Shown here: positions 1-8,303 of the stretch, one piece after another
Position numbering within the stretch: the stretch's first letter is position 1
Layout: every line of letters starts with the position of its first letter
NCBI GenBank assembly: GCA_003228685.1
Contig: QIFC01000117.1
Coordinates: 62,001-126,000, forward strand
Source of the DNA: Chloroflexota bacterium
GTDB lineage: Bacteria > Chloroflexota > Dehalococcoidia > DSTF01 > RBG-16-68-14
Direction of reading: 5' to 3'
DNA: 64,000 nucleotides
The notes under the pieces: generated by a model
The model's input: the letters and a program-made list of their open reading frames with translations, nothing else
Database searches by the model: none
Told to the model about the DNA's origin: nothing
Position numbers and translations under genes: made by a program

Positions 1-91
1 CAATCATCTCCGTTGAGGAGAATGGGGTTGGTAATTCGGATAGCGGCTCTTCCGCCATGATGTGTGAAAGAGGGCGGTCGTAGAGTGGCAT
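1..91 (-). CDS. 5' end of the gene following pyrC (partial, unidentified)
   Basis: An open frame starts with ATG at 89-91 on the minus strand directly after the pyrC stop and runs off the window edge, reading MPLYDRPLSHIM and onward for 30 codons. A strong ribosome binding site, GGTGGAGG, lies in the last pyrC codons about 5 bases upstream, so the start is credible. In related pyrimidine operons carA often follows pyrC, but these residues do not show a recognisable CarA N-terminus, so the product cannot be named from this fragment. Confidence 0.55.
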   Translation of the reverse strand, partial: MPLYDRPLSHIMAEEPLSELPTPFSSTEMI

Positions 92-1429
92 CTAAACCTC
101 CACCCGCTCCTCACTCCACACGACCTTGCCGTTGTACAGCGTCGCCACGATCTTGCCCTTGAGTGTGCGGCAGGCCAGCGGCGTGTTCTTGCCCTTCGAT
201 GCGAAACGCTCCGGCTCGACCGTCCACTCAGCTGCGGGGTCGAGCAGCACGACGTCTCCGTGCGCGCCCTCCACGAGCGAACCGAGGTTCGGCACCGAGC
301 GCTGGAGTCCGAGCGCGCGGACGGGGCCGGCCGTCAGCCGTTCGATCAGCGTAGGGAGTTCTAGAGCGCCGGAGTGCACGAGCGTCATGCAGAGTCCAAA
401 CGCCGTCTCCAGGCCGCTGATCCCGAACGCGGCCTCGTCAAACTCACACGCCTTCTCGTAGTCGGCGTGCGGCGCGTGGTCCGTCGCGATGGCGTCGATC
501 ACGCCTTCGCGCAGCGCTTCGACGCAGGCCGCTACGTCGTCTGCGGATCGCAGCGGGGGGTTGACCTTCGTGTTCGTGTCGTAGAGCAGCGTGTCGTTAT
601 CGCGGTTGCCATTCTCGCCGAACGCGACAACGTTGTGCGTCAGCGTCAGGTGGTGCGGTGTCACTTCCGCCGTGACCGGCAGCCCTCGCTGCTTGGCGGC
701 GCGCACGAGATCGGTCGAAGCGCGCGTTGAAATGTGGGCGAGGTGCAGCGGCAGGCCGGCCTCCGCCGCGACCGCAATGTCGCGCGCAACGGCCGTCTCC
801 TCGGCCGCGGCGGACTGTCCGCGCAGGCCGAGGCGCGTCGAGACCCAGCCCTCGTGCATGACGCCTCCATCAGAGATGGCCAAGTCCTCGCAGTGGTCGA
901 TGACTTTTAGGCCCGAAATGCTGGCGAACTCCATCGCGTGCCTCAGCAGCGCGCCATCCGCAACAGGGGAGCCGTCATCGCTGAAGGCCACGCAGCCCGC
1001 GTCCGCGAGGTCGGCCAGTTCCGCTAGTTCGTGGCCTTCGCGTCCGCGGCTGACGCAACCGATTGGCAGGACGCGCACGTGGCCGCTCATTGCCGTCCTC
1101 AGGACATATTCAACAGTGGCGCGCGTGTCGATTGCCGGCTCCGTGTTTGGCATGCAGCAGACCGTCGTGAAGCCACCGCGCGCGGCCGCTTCCGTCCCGG
1201 TCGCGATCGTCTCCTTGTACTCTTGGCCGGGGTCACGCAGGTGTGTATGGATGTCCACGAACCCCGGGCTAACGACCAGTCCGTTCGCGTCGATGACTTC
1301 TGTATTCGCCACATCTAGGTCGCCCCCAATGGCGGCCACCTGGCCGTCTACGATCAGCACGTCGGCGCCTTCGTCCACGCCTTGGGCGGGATCGAGGACG
1401 CGCCCGCCGCGGATCAGGAGCTTGTTCAC
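92..1429 (-). CDS. pyrC: dihydroorotase
   Basis: Amidohydrolase-superfamily enzyme that cyclises N-carbamoyl-aspartate to dihydroorotate, the third step of UMP synthesis, in the cytoplasm. The 445-residue length is normal for class I dihydroorotases. The metal motif HTHLRDPG is at residues 61-68, and the later motifs CMPNTEP, DHCED, LAHIST and ATDHAPH follow in family order, supplying the usual histidines and the catalytic aspartate. The start is GTG at 1429, overlapping the pyrB stop as GTGA, which implies translational coupling. It is the third gene of the pyrR-pyrB-pyrC operon and shares the PyrR leader upstream of pyrR. Confidence 0.96.
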   Translation of the reverse strand: MNKLLIRGGRVLDPAQGVDEGADVLIVDGQVAAIGGDLDVANTEVIDANGLVVSPGFVDIHTHLRDPGQEYKETIATGTEAAARGGFTTVCCMPNTEPAIDTRATVEYVLRTAMSGHVRVLPIGCVSRGREGHELAELADLADAGCVAFSDDGSPVADGALLRHAMEFASISGLKVIDHCEDLAISDGGVMHEGWVSTRLGLRGQSAAAEETAVARDIAVAAEAGLPLHLAHISTRASTDLVRAAKQRGLPVTAEVTPHHLTLTHNVVAFGENGNRDNDTLLYDTNTKVNPPLRSADDVAACVEALREGVIDAIATDHAPHADYEKACEFDEAAFGISGLETAFGLCMTLVHSGALELPTLIERLTAGPVRALGLQRSVPNLGSLVEGAHGDVVLLDPAAEWTVEPERFASKGKNTPLACRTLKGKIVATLYNGKVVWSEERVEV

Positions 1430-2526
1430 GGCTGTTCTCCCCGCAGGAGCAGGTAGAGCACGGCCATGCGCACAGCCACGCCGTTTGCCACTTGCTCCTC
1501 AACGACCGAACGCGACCCGTGAGCGACCTCCGTGGAGATCTCAACACCTTCGTTGATGGGGCCTGGATGGAGGACGGGCGCGTCCGGCTTCGCCTTCGCC
1601 ATCCGCTCGCCGTTCACCTGGTAGAGGCGCGCGTATTCGCGCAGGCTGGGCAGCAGGCCGCCGGACTGCCGCTCGCGCTGCAAGCGCAGCGCCATCACCG
1701 CGTCCGCATCTTCGATGGCGATGTCCAGGTCATGTTCGACTCGCACTGGCGGCAAGTCGCGCTCTTCCGCGTCCGGCGCTGCGTCGTTGAGGCCCGGCGG
1801 CAGGAGCGTTGGCGGGCCGCATAGCACGACCTCCGCGCCCAGCGCCGTCAGGCTCCACATGTTCGAGCGCGCCACGCGGCTGTGGGCAATGTCGCCGACG
1901 ATGACAATCTTCCGCCCGCGCAAATCGCCCAATTGCGAACGCAGCGTGTAGGCGTCAAGCAGCGCCTGCGTCGGGTGGGCGTGGCCGCCGTCACCCGCGT
2001 TGACCACTCGGAACGAGGACTCGCGCGCTGCCAGGTATGGCGCGCCCGAAGAGTGATGTCGAAGGATGCAGACGTCCGCGCCAATCGCCTGGATCGTGCG
2101 GATCGTGTCCAGTAGGGCTTCGCCCTTTTGGACGCTGCTTCCTGCCGCCGACACGTTGATCACGTCAGCGCCCAGCACCTTTCCAGCCAGCTCGAACGAC
2201 GCCCGCGTCCGCGTGCTCGCTTCGTAGAAGAGCGTGACGATCGTTTTCCCCCGGAGGGCTGGCACGCGTGGCACGTCGCGCGCGAGGACTTCCTTCATCG
2301 CGCCCGCGGTATCGAGCACCACCACGAGCTCTGCCGCCGAGAAGTCATCGAGGTCGAGCAGATGCCGACGCTGCCAGGTCGCGTCGGGAGAGAGGCGCTC
2401 GGCGCTAATGTCGGCGGCGTTCGACCGTCCTTCCGTCTTCGCGCGTCGTTCGGTTAGTTGGGCCGGCCGTTTCTGCGATGACGGCGCGACGCGGGTTGTT
2501 CGCGGGCTTGAAGCGTTCTTCACCAT
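1426..2526 (-). CDS. pyrB: aspartate carbamoyltransferase, catalytic chain
   Basis: Transfers the carbamoyl group from carbamoyl phosphate to aspartate, the committed step of pyrimidine synthesis. The carbamoyl-phosphate loop STRTR, the HHSSGAP stretch, HPTQALLD and the C-terminal HPGPINEG are all present. At 366 residues it is about 50 longer than a typical PyrB. The extra residues are a basic, low-complexity N-terminal tail before the conserved RHLLDLDDFS, so a later internal start cannot be excluded. It begins one base after the pyrR stop and overlaps pyrC by four bases. No pyrI regulatory chain is visible here. Confidence 0.95.
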   Translation of the reverse strand: MVKNASSPRTTRVAPSSQKRPAQLTERRAKTEGRSNAADISAERLSPDATWQRRHLLDLDDFSAAELVVVLDTAGAMKEVLARDVPRVPALRGKTIVTLFYEASTRTRASFELAGKVLGADVINVSAAGSSVQKGEALLDTIRTIQAIGADVCILRHHSSGAPYLAARESSFRVVNAGDGGHAHPTQALLDAYTLRSQLGDLRGRKIVIVGDIAHSRVARSNMWSLTALGAEVVLCGPPTLLPPGLNDAAPDAEERDLPPVRVEHDLDIAIEDADAVMALRLQRERQSGGLLPSLREYARLYQVNGERMAKAKPDAPVLHPGPINEGVEISTEVAHGSRSVVEEQVANGVAVRMAVLYLLLRGEQP

Positions 2527-2527
2527 C

Positions 2528-3049
2528 TCAATCCCTCCGTTCCGTCACGATCACCTGGTCCTGGCCGTCGCTCTCCTCAAGCTGCACGAGCACGTCGTCG
2601 TCTTTGGCCGTAGGGATGTTCTTGCCGACGAAGTCAGCCCGGATCGGCAGCTCGCGATGGCCACGATCGACAAGCACAGCAAGCTGGATACGTTCAGGCC
2701 GTCCGTAGTCGATCAGCGCGTCGAGGGCAGCGCGAATGCTGCGCCCCGTGTAGAGGACATCGTCGACAAGCACGAGCTTCTTGTCGGCGACGTCCTGGGG
2801 CATTTCACTCGGTCTGACTTCCACGTTTGTTCCTCGCGTTGAGAGGTCGTCACGGTAAAGGCTGATGTCCAGCGCTCCCACGCCTATCGTTTCGCCCTCG
2901 AACTCTCGGATCGCCGTGGCCAGCCGTTCGGCAAGTGGCACGCCACGCGTGCGCATGCCCACCAGCATCAGGTCGCTCACGCCCTCGTTTTGTTCGACGA
3001 TCTCGTGCGCGATGCGTACGATCGCGCGGCGTATCTCGTCTGCGGACAT
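2528..3049 (-). CDS. pyrR: bifunctional pyr operon attenuator / uracil phosphoribosyltransferase PyrR
   Basis: PyrR binds UMP and the pyr mRNA leader to promote premature termination, and many homologues also make UMP from uracil and PRPP. The PRPP-binding motif [12 protein letters not shown] is clear, and the N-terminal [17 protein letters not shown] fits the family. I place the start at ATG 3047-3049, giving about 173 residues, because the upstream part of the longer open frame coincides with the terminator hairpin of the leader. First gene of the pyrimidine operon; its own leader holds a PyrR-binding loop and an attenuator, so it should autoregulate. Confidence 0.94.
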   Translation of the reverse strand: MSADEIRRAIVRIAHEIVEQNEGVSDLMLVGMRTRGVPLAERLATAIREFEGETIGVGALDISLYRDDLSTRGTNVEVRPSEMPQDVADKKLVLVDDVLYTGRSIRAALDALIDYGRPERIQLAVLVDRGHRELPIRADFVGKNIPTAKDDDVLVQLEESDGQDQVIVTERRD

Positions 3050-3066
3050 GACGGCGCCCTTAGGCA

Positions 3067-3104
3067 CAATAAAGCCCCCCATCCAAAGAATGAAGATGGG
3101 AGGC
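3067..3104 (-). terminator. attenuator terminator in pyr operon leader
   Basis: On the minus strand GCCTCCCATC (3104-3095) pairs with GATGGGGGGC (3083-3074), a 10-bp stem with one U-G wobble and an 11-base loop. It is followed at once by TTTATT, as in an intrinsic terminator. It lies just upstream of the pyrR start, the usual place for a PyrR-controlled attenuator. Confidence 0.8.
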
Positions 3105-3167
3105 ATTCCCCTTATACGAATGTATGGTGCGCGTATTTACAGTCGCCGGGCTGGACAGCCCCATGTA

Positions 3168-3204
3168 GTCGCTCCTTCCCGGCCTCTCCGGACCGGATTA
3201 AAGG
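3168..3204 (-). promoter_or_regulatory. PyrR-binding anti-antiterminator loop
   Basis: Read on the minus strand, the segment starts CCTTTAATCCGGTCCGGAGA and continues GGCCGGGAAGGAG. It contains TCCGGAGAGGC, a full match to the PyrR recognition core UCCNGNGAGGY known from Bacillus pyr leaders, including the flanking CCTTTAA and GAAGGA blocks. It lies about 65 bases upstream of the terminator hairpin and downstream of a TATAGT promoter box, so the order promoter, binding loop, terminator, pyrR is complete. Confidence 0.82.
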
Positions 3205-3220
3205 TGCTAGGTCTACGAAA

Positions 3221-3250
3221 ACTATACCAGCGATCTCGACCGCCCTGCAA
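3221..3250 (-). promoter_or_regulatory. putative pyr operon promoter
   Basis: On the minus strand TTGCAG (3250-3245) and TATAGT (3226-3221) are separated by 18 bases. Transcription would start near 3215, just before the PyrR-binding loop, leaving a leader of about 165 bases. The -10 box is a 5/6 match; the -35 box is weaker. Confidence 0.55.
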
Positions 3251-3279
3251 GTGTGCGGATTGTCCGCAGAACTCGATGC

Positions 3280-3285
3280 TATACT
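3280..3285 (+). promoter_or_regulatory. putative argF -10 box
   Basis: TATACT, a 5/6 match to the sigma-70 -10 consensus, lies 32 bases before the argF start and after the divergent pyr promoter. A ribosome site GGAGG follows at 3303-3307. No convincing -35 box is seen at 16-18 bases upstream. Confidence 0.45.
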
Positions 3286-3317
3286 GCGGGAGCCAAGCCC
3301 TGGAGGATGCCGAATCT

Positions 3318-4241
3318 ATGCGCGGCCGTGACTTCATTTCGATTGCAGATCTCAACGCCGACGAGCTACGCCTCGTCCTCGCGACAGCGTCTCGTATCAA
3401 GCGTGATGGCTATCCCAACGCCCTCGCGGGACAGACACTGGCACTGATCTTCGAAAAGCCGTCCCTGCGCACCCGCGTCAGTTTCGATGTGGCGATGCAA
3501 CGGCTGGGTGGCCATTCGGTCTACCTCCCCCAGAGCGAAGTCGGCTTGGGGCAACGCGAACCCGTCGCCGATGTAGCGCGCGTCTTGAGTCGTTACGTGC
3601 ATGGCATCGTCGCTCGCACCTACGCTCACGAGACGCTGATCGCGCTCGCGGAGCACGCGGACGTACCTATTATCAATGCGCTCTCGGATGAATCTCACCC
3701 TTGCCAGGCGCTGGCGGACATGCTCACCATTCAGGAGCAAAAGGGGACGCTTGAGGGCGTGCGGATCGCCTACATTGGCGATGGCAATAATGTGGCAGTC
3801 TCGCTCGCCCAGGCTGCGACGATGGCTGGCGCGCATTTCACTATCGCATCACCATCAGGCTACCGCCTGCCAGAGGATGTCATGATCGAGGTGGAGGGGC
3901 TCGCCACCGCGTCGGGTGGCAGCTTCCGCACCGTAACGTCTCCTCAGGATGCCGTCCGCGATACCGATGTCGTGTATACCGATGTGTGGACGAGTATGGG
4001 TCAGGAAGACAGCTATGAGCGCCGGTTGCAGGCATTCAAGGACTATCAAGTGACACCAGAGCTTATCCAGCTTGCAAAGAACGACGCCATCGTCATGCAT
4101 GATTTGCCTGCCCATCGTGGCGAGGAGATCGTGGATGAGGTGATAGACGGGCCTCAGTCCGTCGTGTTCGATCAGGCAGAGAACCGGCTCCACGCTCAGG
4201 CGGCGATTCTCTTGTTGGTCCTCGGAGAGGCGTTGGAGTAG
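3318..4241 (+). CDS. argF: ornithine carbamoyltransferase
   Basis: Makes citrulline from ornithine and carbamoyl phosphate in arginine synthesis. From ATG 3318, preceded by GGAGG at 3303-3307, the protein has 307 residues, the family norm; the longer open frame upstream covers the promoter and is not coding. Visible motifs are EKPSLRTR for carbamoyl phosphate, HPCQALADM, the SMG loop in DVWTSMGQE, and the C-terminal HDLPAHRGEE. That last motif is normally HCLP; here the ornithine-loop cysteine is an aspartate, so substrate preference should be checked. Divergent from the pyr operon, which shares the carbamoyl-phosphate pool. Confidence 0.93.
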   Translation: MRGRDFISIADLNADELRLVLATASRIKRDGYPNALAGQTLALIFEKPSLRTRVSFDVAMQRLGGHSVYLPQSEVGLGQREPVADVARVLSRYVHGIVARTYAHETLIALAEHADVPIINALSDESHPCQALADMLTIQEQKGTLEGVRIAYIGDGNNVAVSLAQAATMAGAHFTIASPSGYRLPEDVMIEVEGLATASGGSFRTVTSPQDAVRDTDVVYTDVWTSMGQEDSYERRLQAFKDYQVTPELIQLAKNDAIVMHDLPAHRGEEIVDEVIDGPQSVVFDQAENRLHAQAAILLLVLGEALE

Positions 4242-4247
4242 TGGCGG

Positions 4248-5048
4248 ATGGATGATCTTCGGAGCGAACTCGAGGCGATCTTCGACCGAATCGAAGCGAT
4301 CGACGTCCTCGACATCTTCCTAATCGCGCTGATCATATACGGAGCGTTCCTCCTGTTGCGTGGAACGGCGGCCATCGCCTTGCTGCGCGGCGCGGCGGTG
4401 CTCCTTGTGGGCGTGTTCATCCTCGCCCGCGTCCTCGATCTTGAAGTGCTGGACTTCCTGATACGCAATTCGCTCACCGGGCTGATCATTGCGGGGCTCA
4501 TCATCTTCCAGCCGGAGATCCGGCGCGCTCTAGAAAGGATCGGCAGGACCGGCCTGCGCGGTTGGGCACAGGCCGGCTCAAGCGACCTCGTCGGCACCGT
4601 CGCGAAGACCGCGATGGAGCTGGCCGTACAGCGTCACGGTGCGCTGATCGTGTTCGAGCGCGAGACCGGTCTCCAGAACTACGTCGAGACGGGCATTGGC
4701 ATCGATAGCGAGCCTTCGCCTGAACTGCTCGGCGGCATCTTCTATCCAAACTCGCCGCTCCATGATGGGGCCGTTATCCTGCGCGAAGGCCGCATGGCGG
4801 CGGCTGGCTGCACACTGCCCCTTTCCGAGACGCGGTTGCCGGGTGAGCTGGGGCTCCGCCACCGCGCCGGTCTCGGCGTGACGGAGGGTACGGACGCCGT
4901 CTCACTGATGGTGTCTGAAGAGACGGGTATGGTGGCAGTGGCAATGGACGGCAGGCTGTACACCAGGTTAGACGAACCGAGGCTGGTCGAACTGCTGCAA
5001 AGGCTGTTATCGCCCGACGGACACGACCAAGGAATCGGCCGCGCATGA
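4248..5048 (+). CDS. cdaA: membrane diadenylate cyclase CdaA
   Basis: Synthesises the second messenger c-di-AMP from two ATP. The 266 residues contain three N-terminal membrane segments (about 21-38, 42-60 and 74-87) followed by a DisA_N/DAC domain. Its catalytic DGA motif is at 173-175 and its RHR motif at 204-206, with the FYPNSPLHDGA context typical of the CdaA subclass. The stop overlaps the next gene by four bases (ATGA), and that gene is the YbbR-type regulator CdaR, as in Firmicutes; the usual third partner glmM is not adjacent. It heads a six-gene overlapping operon. Confidence 0.95.
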   Translation: MDDLRSELEAIFDRIEAIDVLDIFLIALIIYGAFLLLRGTAAIALLRGAAVLLVGVFILARVLDLEVLDFLIRNSLTGLIIAGLIIFQPEIRRALERIGRTGLRGWAQAGSSDLVGTVAKTAMELAVQRHGALIVFERETGLQNYVETGIGIDSEPSPELLGGIFYPNSPLHDGAVILREGRMAAAGCTLPLSETRLPGELGLRHRAGLGVTEGTDAVSLMVSEETGMVAVAMDGRLYTRLDEPRLVELLQRLLSPDGHDQGIGRA

Positions 5049-6319
5049 TACCGCTTACCCGTATCTGGAACGCGCTGATAACGGCCGGCCTCGTCATCTG
5101 GCAGGCGGTGGGTTCCTTCCGGTACAACTGGGGCATCGCTCTCCTGTCGCTCGCGCTCGCGGGGAGTCTTTGGGTTTTCGTGACGGACCAAGATGATCCT
5201 GAGACCACGCGTCGTGTGCCAGGTTCAATCCCGGTAGAGTGTGTCAACATCCCACTTGGCAAGGCCGATGCACCCCCGTGCTTGGAAACGAAATCTGTGA
5301 CGATCCGCGTGCGTGCAGCCGACAGTGTGCTAAACGACCTCACGGCCGACGACTTCACGGCGACCGCAGACCTGGCCGAGGCCACAACGGACGTCGTTTC
5401 CATACCAGTACGCATCGAGTCGAAGCAAGCGCGCGTGGATGTCGTCGATGTCACGCCAAGCCAAGTCACCGTACGCCTTGAGGACGTGACGTTCCGCACA
5501 GTGCCTGTGCAGACGAAGCTTGTAGGAACACCGCCGCGCGGGTTTGAAGCTGGCGAATTCACGGTCGCGCCGGAGGCCGCGATCATCACGGGCCCCGATA
5601 GTCTCGTTGCGCGAGTTCAGGCTGTGGAGGCGGACGTGAATCTCACGGGCGTGCGTACGTCGTTCGAGCAGACGTTGATCTTGCAGGCCCGTGACGAACA
5701 GGGTGGAAACGTTCTCGGCATCAACATCGAGCCAGAGACCGCTGTCGTGACCGCGGAGATCGAACAACTGGAATTCAGCTCCGCGTTTGTGGTACAGCCT
5801 GAGATCACCGGCGTTCCCGCTACAGGGTTCAGCGTGACGGCCATCGAAGTGCAGCCGCCCCTCATCAACGTGACCGGCCCAGCCTCGGTGTTTCAGACCA
5901 TCGATCCGATCGATGGTATCGGCACCGCGCCTATCAGTATTGATGGCGCGAGCGCGGACGTGGTCCGCACCGTGGCCATCCAGCTTCCTCAGGGCGCCTC
6001 GGTAGACCAGGAGCAAGTCACGGTCAGAGTAGTCATTCGACCCACCGTGGCGGCCCTGACGTTTGAGGTGCCGGTGAATGTCATGAACGTCGGGTCGGGT
6101 CTTACGCCCGTGTTTGACCAGGCAATCGTGCGCGTCACCGTCACCGGCTCGCTCGTCCAACTGGCAGGCGTCAGCGTAGAGTCCATCGCGGCCACACTCA
6201 ATCTGGAGGGCCTGGACGCCGGCACTCACACAGTCCAGGTCGACGTCCAACCTTCAGGGGACCTCGATGTCATTCTCGTCGCTCCACCGGAGATCGTCGT
6301 GAACCTTAGTTCGCCATGA
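5045..6319 (+). CDS. cdaR: YbbR-domain protein, CdaA regulator (CdaR-like)
   Basis: Probable regulator of the diadenylate cyclase encoded just upstream. One membrane helix near residues 28-46 anchors the protein. The rest is extracytoplasmic and made of about four beta-rich YbbR repeats (roughly 55-140, 147-235, 238-325 and 330-420), each with a VQTKLVGTP- or VQPEITGVP-like opening and a Val/Thr-rich end. Length 424 fits four-repeat CdaR proteins. ATGA overlaps at both ends couple it to cdaA and der. The role is inferred from fold and position; no catalytic residues are expected. Confidence 0.88.
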   Translation: MIPLTRIWNALITAGLVIWQAVGSFRYNWGIALLSLALAGSLWVFVTDQDDPETTRRVPGSIPVECVNIPLGKADAPPCLETKSVTIRVRAADSVLNDLTADDFTATADLAEATTDVVSIPVRIESKQARVDVVDVTPSQVTVRLEDVTFRTVPVQTKLVGTPPRGFEAGEFTVAPEAAIITGPDSLVARVQAVEADVNLTGVRTSFEQTLILQARDEQGGNVLGINIEPETAVVTAEIEQLEFSSAFVVQPEITGVPATGFSVTAIEVQPPLINVTGPASVFQTIDPIDGIGTAPISIDGASADVVRTVAIQLPQGASVDQEQVTVRVVIRPTVAALTFEVPVNVMNVGSGLTPVFDQAIVRVTVTGSLVQLAGVSVESIAATLNLEGLDAGTHTVQVDVQPSGDLDVILVAPPEIVVNLSSP

Positions 6320-7665
6320 CCGGCCCGAGCGGGACAGAAATCGTTGTCGCCGGCGCCAACCTGCCGGTCGTGGCTATCGTCGGCCGGCCAAACGTCGGAA
6401 AGTCGGCGATCTTCAACCGCATGGTGGGTCGCCGGCAGGCGATCGTGGAGGACCTGCCGGGTACGACCCGAGACCGCATCTACAGCGAAGCGGAGTGGCG
6501 CGATACCTACTTTAGGGTCATCGACACCGGTGGCCTAGATACGTCCGGGGAGGCCGGCTATCCAGAGCTGATCCGGCGCCAAGTGGAGATAGCGGTGGCC
6601 GAGGCAGCGCTACTACTGTTCGTCGTCGACGTGAAGGATGGAGTGCTGTCCGGTGACCTCGATGTGGCCGAGATTCTCCGCCGAACGGAAAAATCCGTCT
6701 TTCTGATCGTCAACAAAGTCGATAACGAGAGCCGTGGTGAAGACGTGGTGCAGTTCTACGAACTGGGTCTCGGCGAGCCAATGCCAATGAGCGCGCAGCA
6801 CAGTACTGGCATCGCCGACGTGCTCGACCGCATCGTTGAGTCTCTACCGGAAACGCCTGAAGCGGATGCCGTCGAAACGACGCGCCTTGCGATCGTGGGC
6901 CGGCCGAACGTTGGCAAGTCGATGTTACTCAATGCCATCATCGGTGAAGAGCGGGTCGTCGTATCGCCGGAAGCTGGGACGACACGAGACGCGATCGATA
7001 CCCCGTTCGAGTTCCAAGGGCGCCAGCTTACGTTGATCGATACGGCGGGCCTCCGGAAGCCCGGCAAGGTGCGGGAAGGGTTGGAGCACCACGCCTCGCT
7101 ACGCTCCCGCCATGCGCTTGACCGGGCCGACACAGCCCTCATCGTGTTCGACGCGAGTGAAGGACTCACCGCCCAGGATCTCCACATCGTTGGCTTTGCC
7201 ATCAAGGCGAAGACGGGCGTGGTCTTGGTAGCGAACAAATGGGATCTATTGGCTGGTGAAGAGCTCGCAGACTTTGAGATGGACGTGAAGCGCAGGTTGA
7301 AGTTCGCTCCCTGGGCATCACTTCGCATCACGTCGGCGAAAGAGATCCAGGGAATCACGCAGCTACTGCGCGAAGCCGTGCGTGTGTCAGACGAGCGAAA
7401 GAAGCGGATCGAGACCGGACGGCTCAATTCGACCATCCAGCGCGCAATGGTTGAGCAACCGCCGCCCATGGTAAAGAACCGCCGCCTCAAGCTCCTCTAC
7501 GTAACGCAGCCTAGCGTCGCGCCGCCGCTCTTCGTGTTCTTCGTCAACGACGCGGCGCTTGTCCACTTCAGCTACCGGCGATATCTCGAAAACGTCCTTC
7601 GCGACAAGTTCGGCTACGAGGGCGTGGCGTTGCGGCTCGCGTTCCGCAGTCGCAGAGAGAAATAG
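6316..7665 (+). CDS. der: ribosome assembly GTPase Der (EngA)
   Basis: Essential GTPase with two tandem G domains that acts in 50S subunit maturation. The first P-loop GRPNVGKS is at 23-30 with DTGG and NKVD. The second identical P-loop is near residue 194 with DTAG and NKWD near 306. A C-terminal KH-like domain covers roughly the last 80 residues. Length 449 is normal. The start overlaps cdaR by four bases. Residues 1-16 are an extra short leader before the first strand. Confidence 0.97.
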   Translation: MTGPSGTEIVVAGANLPVVAIVGRPNVGKSAIFNRMVGRRQAIVEDLPGTTRDRIYSEAEWRDTYFRVIDTGGLDTSGEAGYPELIRRQVEIAVAEAALLLFVVDVKDGVLSGDLDVAEILRRTEKSVFLIVNKVDNESRGEDVVQFYELGLGEPMPMSAQHSTGIADVLDRIVESLPETPEADAVETTRLAIVGRPNVGKSMLLNAIIGEERVVVSPEAGTTRDAIDTPFEFQGRQLTLIDTAGLRKPGKVREGLEHHASLRSRHALDRADTALIVFDASEGLTAQDLHIVGFAIKAKTGVVLVANKWDLLAGEELADFEMDVKRRLKFAPWASLRITSAKEIQGITQLLREAVRVSDERKKRIETGRLNSTIQRAMVEQPPPMVKNRRLKLLYVTQPSVAPPLFVFFVNDAALVHFSYRRYLENVLRDKFGYEGVALRLAFRSRREK

Positions 7666-7667
7666 CC

Positions 7668-8303
7668 ATGTGGTGGCCCTTCGCCGTCTGTATCGCGATC
7701 GGCTACCTCGTCGGCTCGATCCCCGTGGGCCTGCTGATCGGCCGTGTCGCTCGCGGCATCGATATTCGTGACTTCGGCAGCGGAAAAACCGGCTTCACGA
7801 ACGTCGTCCGGACAGTTGGCGCGCGTTGGGGCGTCGTCGCCCTCATCGGCGATCTCGCAAAGGGTGCTGCGCCTGTCGTCATCGCTCGCGTCGTCTCCGA
7901 CGACCCGTTCGTCGCGATGGCCGCCGGCCTGGCGACCGCGATCGGGCATGATTGGCCGATCTTTGCCGGCTTTAAGGGTGGGCGGGGCGTCGCGGCGTCG
8001 TATGGCGTGATCCTGGCGATGAATCCCATTGTGGGTCTGGCGCTCCTGCCGCTTGGCCTCGCCATCATTGGTATTACGCGCATTGTCTCCCTCATGTCGA
8101 TCGTCATGGCGCCCCTCGTAGCCATCGTATTCAGCGTCCTGGCCGCGCTAGACCTGCAGCCTTGGGCCTACGCGATCTACGCTATCGCCGCGGCAGTGTT
8201 GATCATCGTGCTACATTGGGAAAACGTCCAGCGTTTGATCGCCGGCACAGAGCCGCGGTTTGGCGAAGGCGGCTCGCATCGAGAAGGAGCGCAAGCGCCA
8301 TGA
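7668..8303 (+). CDS. plsY: acyl-phosphate:glycerol-3-phosphate acyltransferase
   Basis: Integral membrane enzyme that makes lysophosphatidate from acyl-phosphate and glycerol-3-phosphate. Five to six membrane segments are apparent in 211 residues. Family motifs are present: GSIPVG near 16-21, FKGGRG near 101-106 and the C-terminal HWEN..RLIAGTEP. The first catalytic loop, normally GSGNxGATN, reads GSGKTGFTN at 37-45, so two conserved positions differ. Two bases separate it from der, and its stop overlaps the next start (ATGA). Confidence 0.93.
   Translation: MWWPFAVCIAIGYLVGSIPVGLLIGRVARGIDIRDFGSGKTGFTNVVRTVGARWGVVALIGDLAKGAAPVVIARVVSDDPFVAMAAGLATAIGHDWPIFAGFKGGRGVAASYGVILAMNPIVGLALLPLGLAIIGITRIVSLMSIVMAPLVAIVFSVLAALDLQPWAYAIYAIAAAVLIIVLHWENVQRLIAGTEPRFGEGGSHREGAQAP

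Noticed and set aside
591-1556. 321-codon open frame on the plus strand across pyrC
   Set aside because: Shadow of pyrC; basic, Ser/Arg-rich composition with no recognisable family and no ribosome site.
2865-3317. Upstream extension of the argF open frame
   Set aside because: Covers the divergent pyr promoter, PyrR leader and argF -10 box; homology to OTCase starts at ATG 3318.
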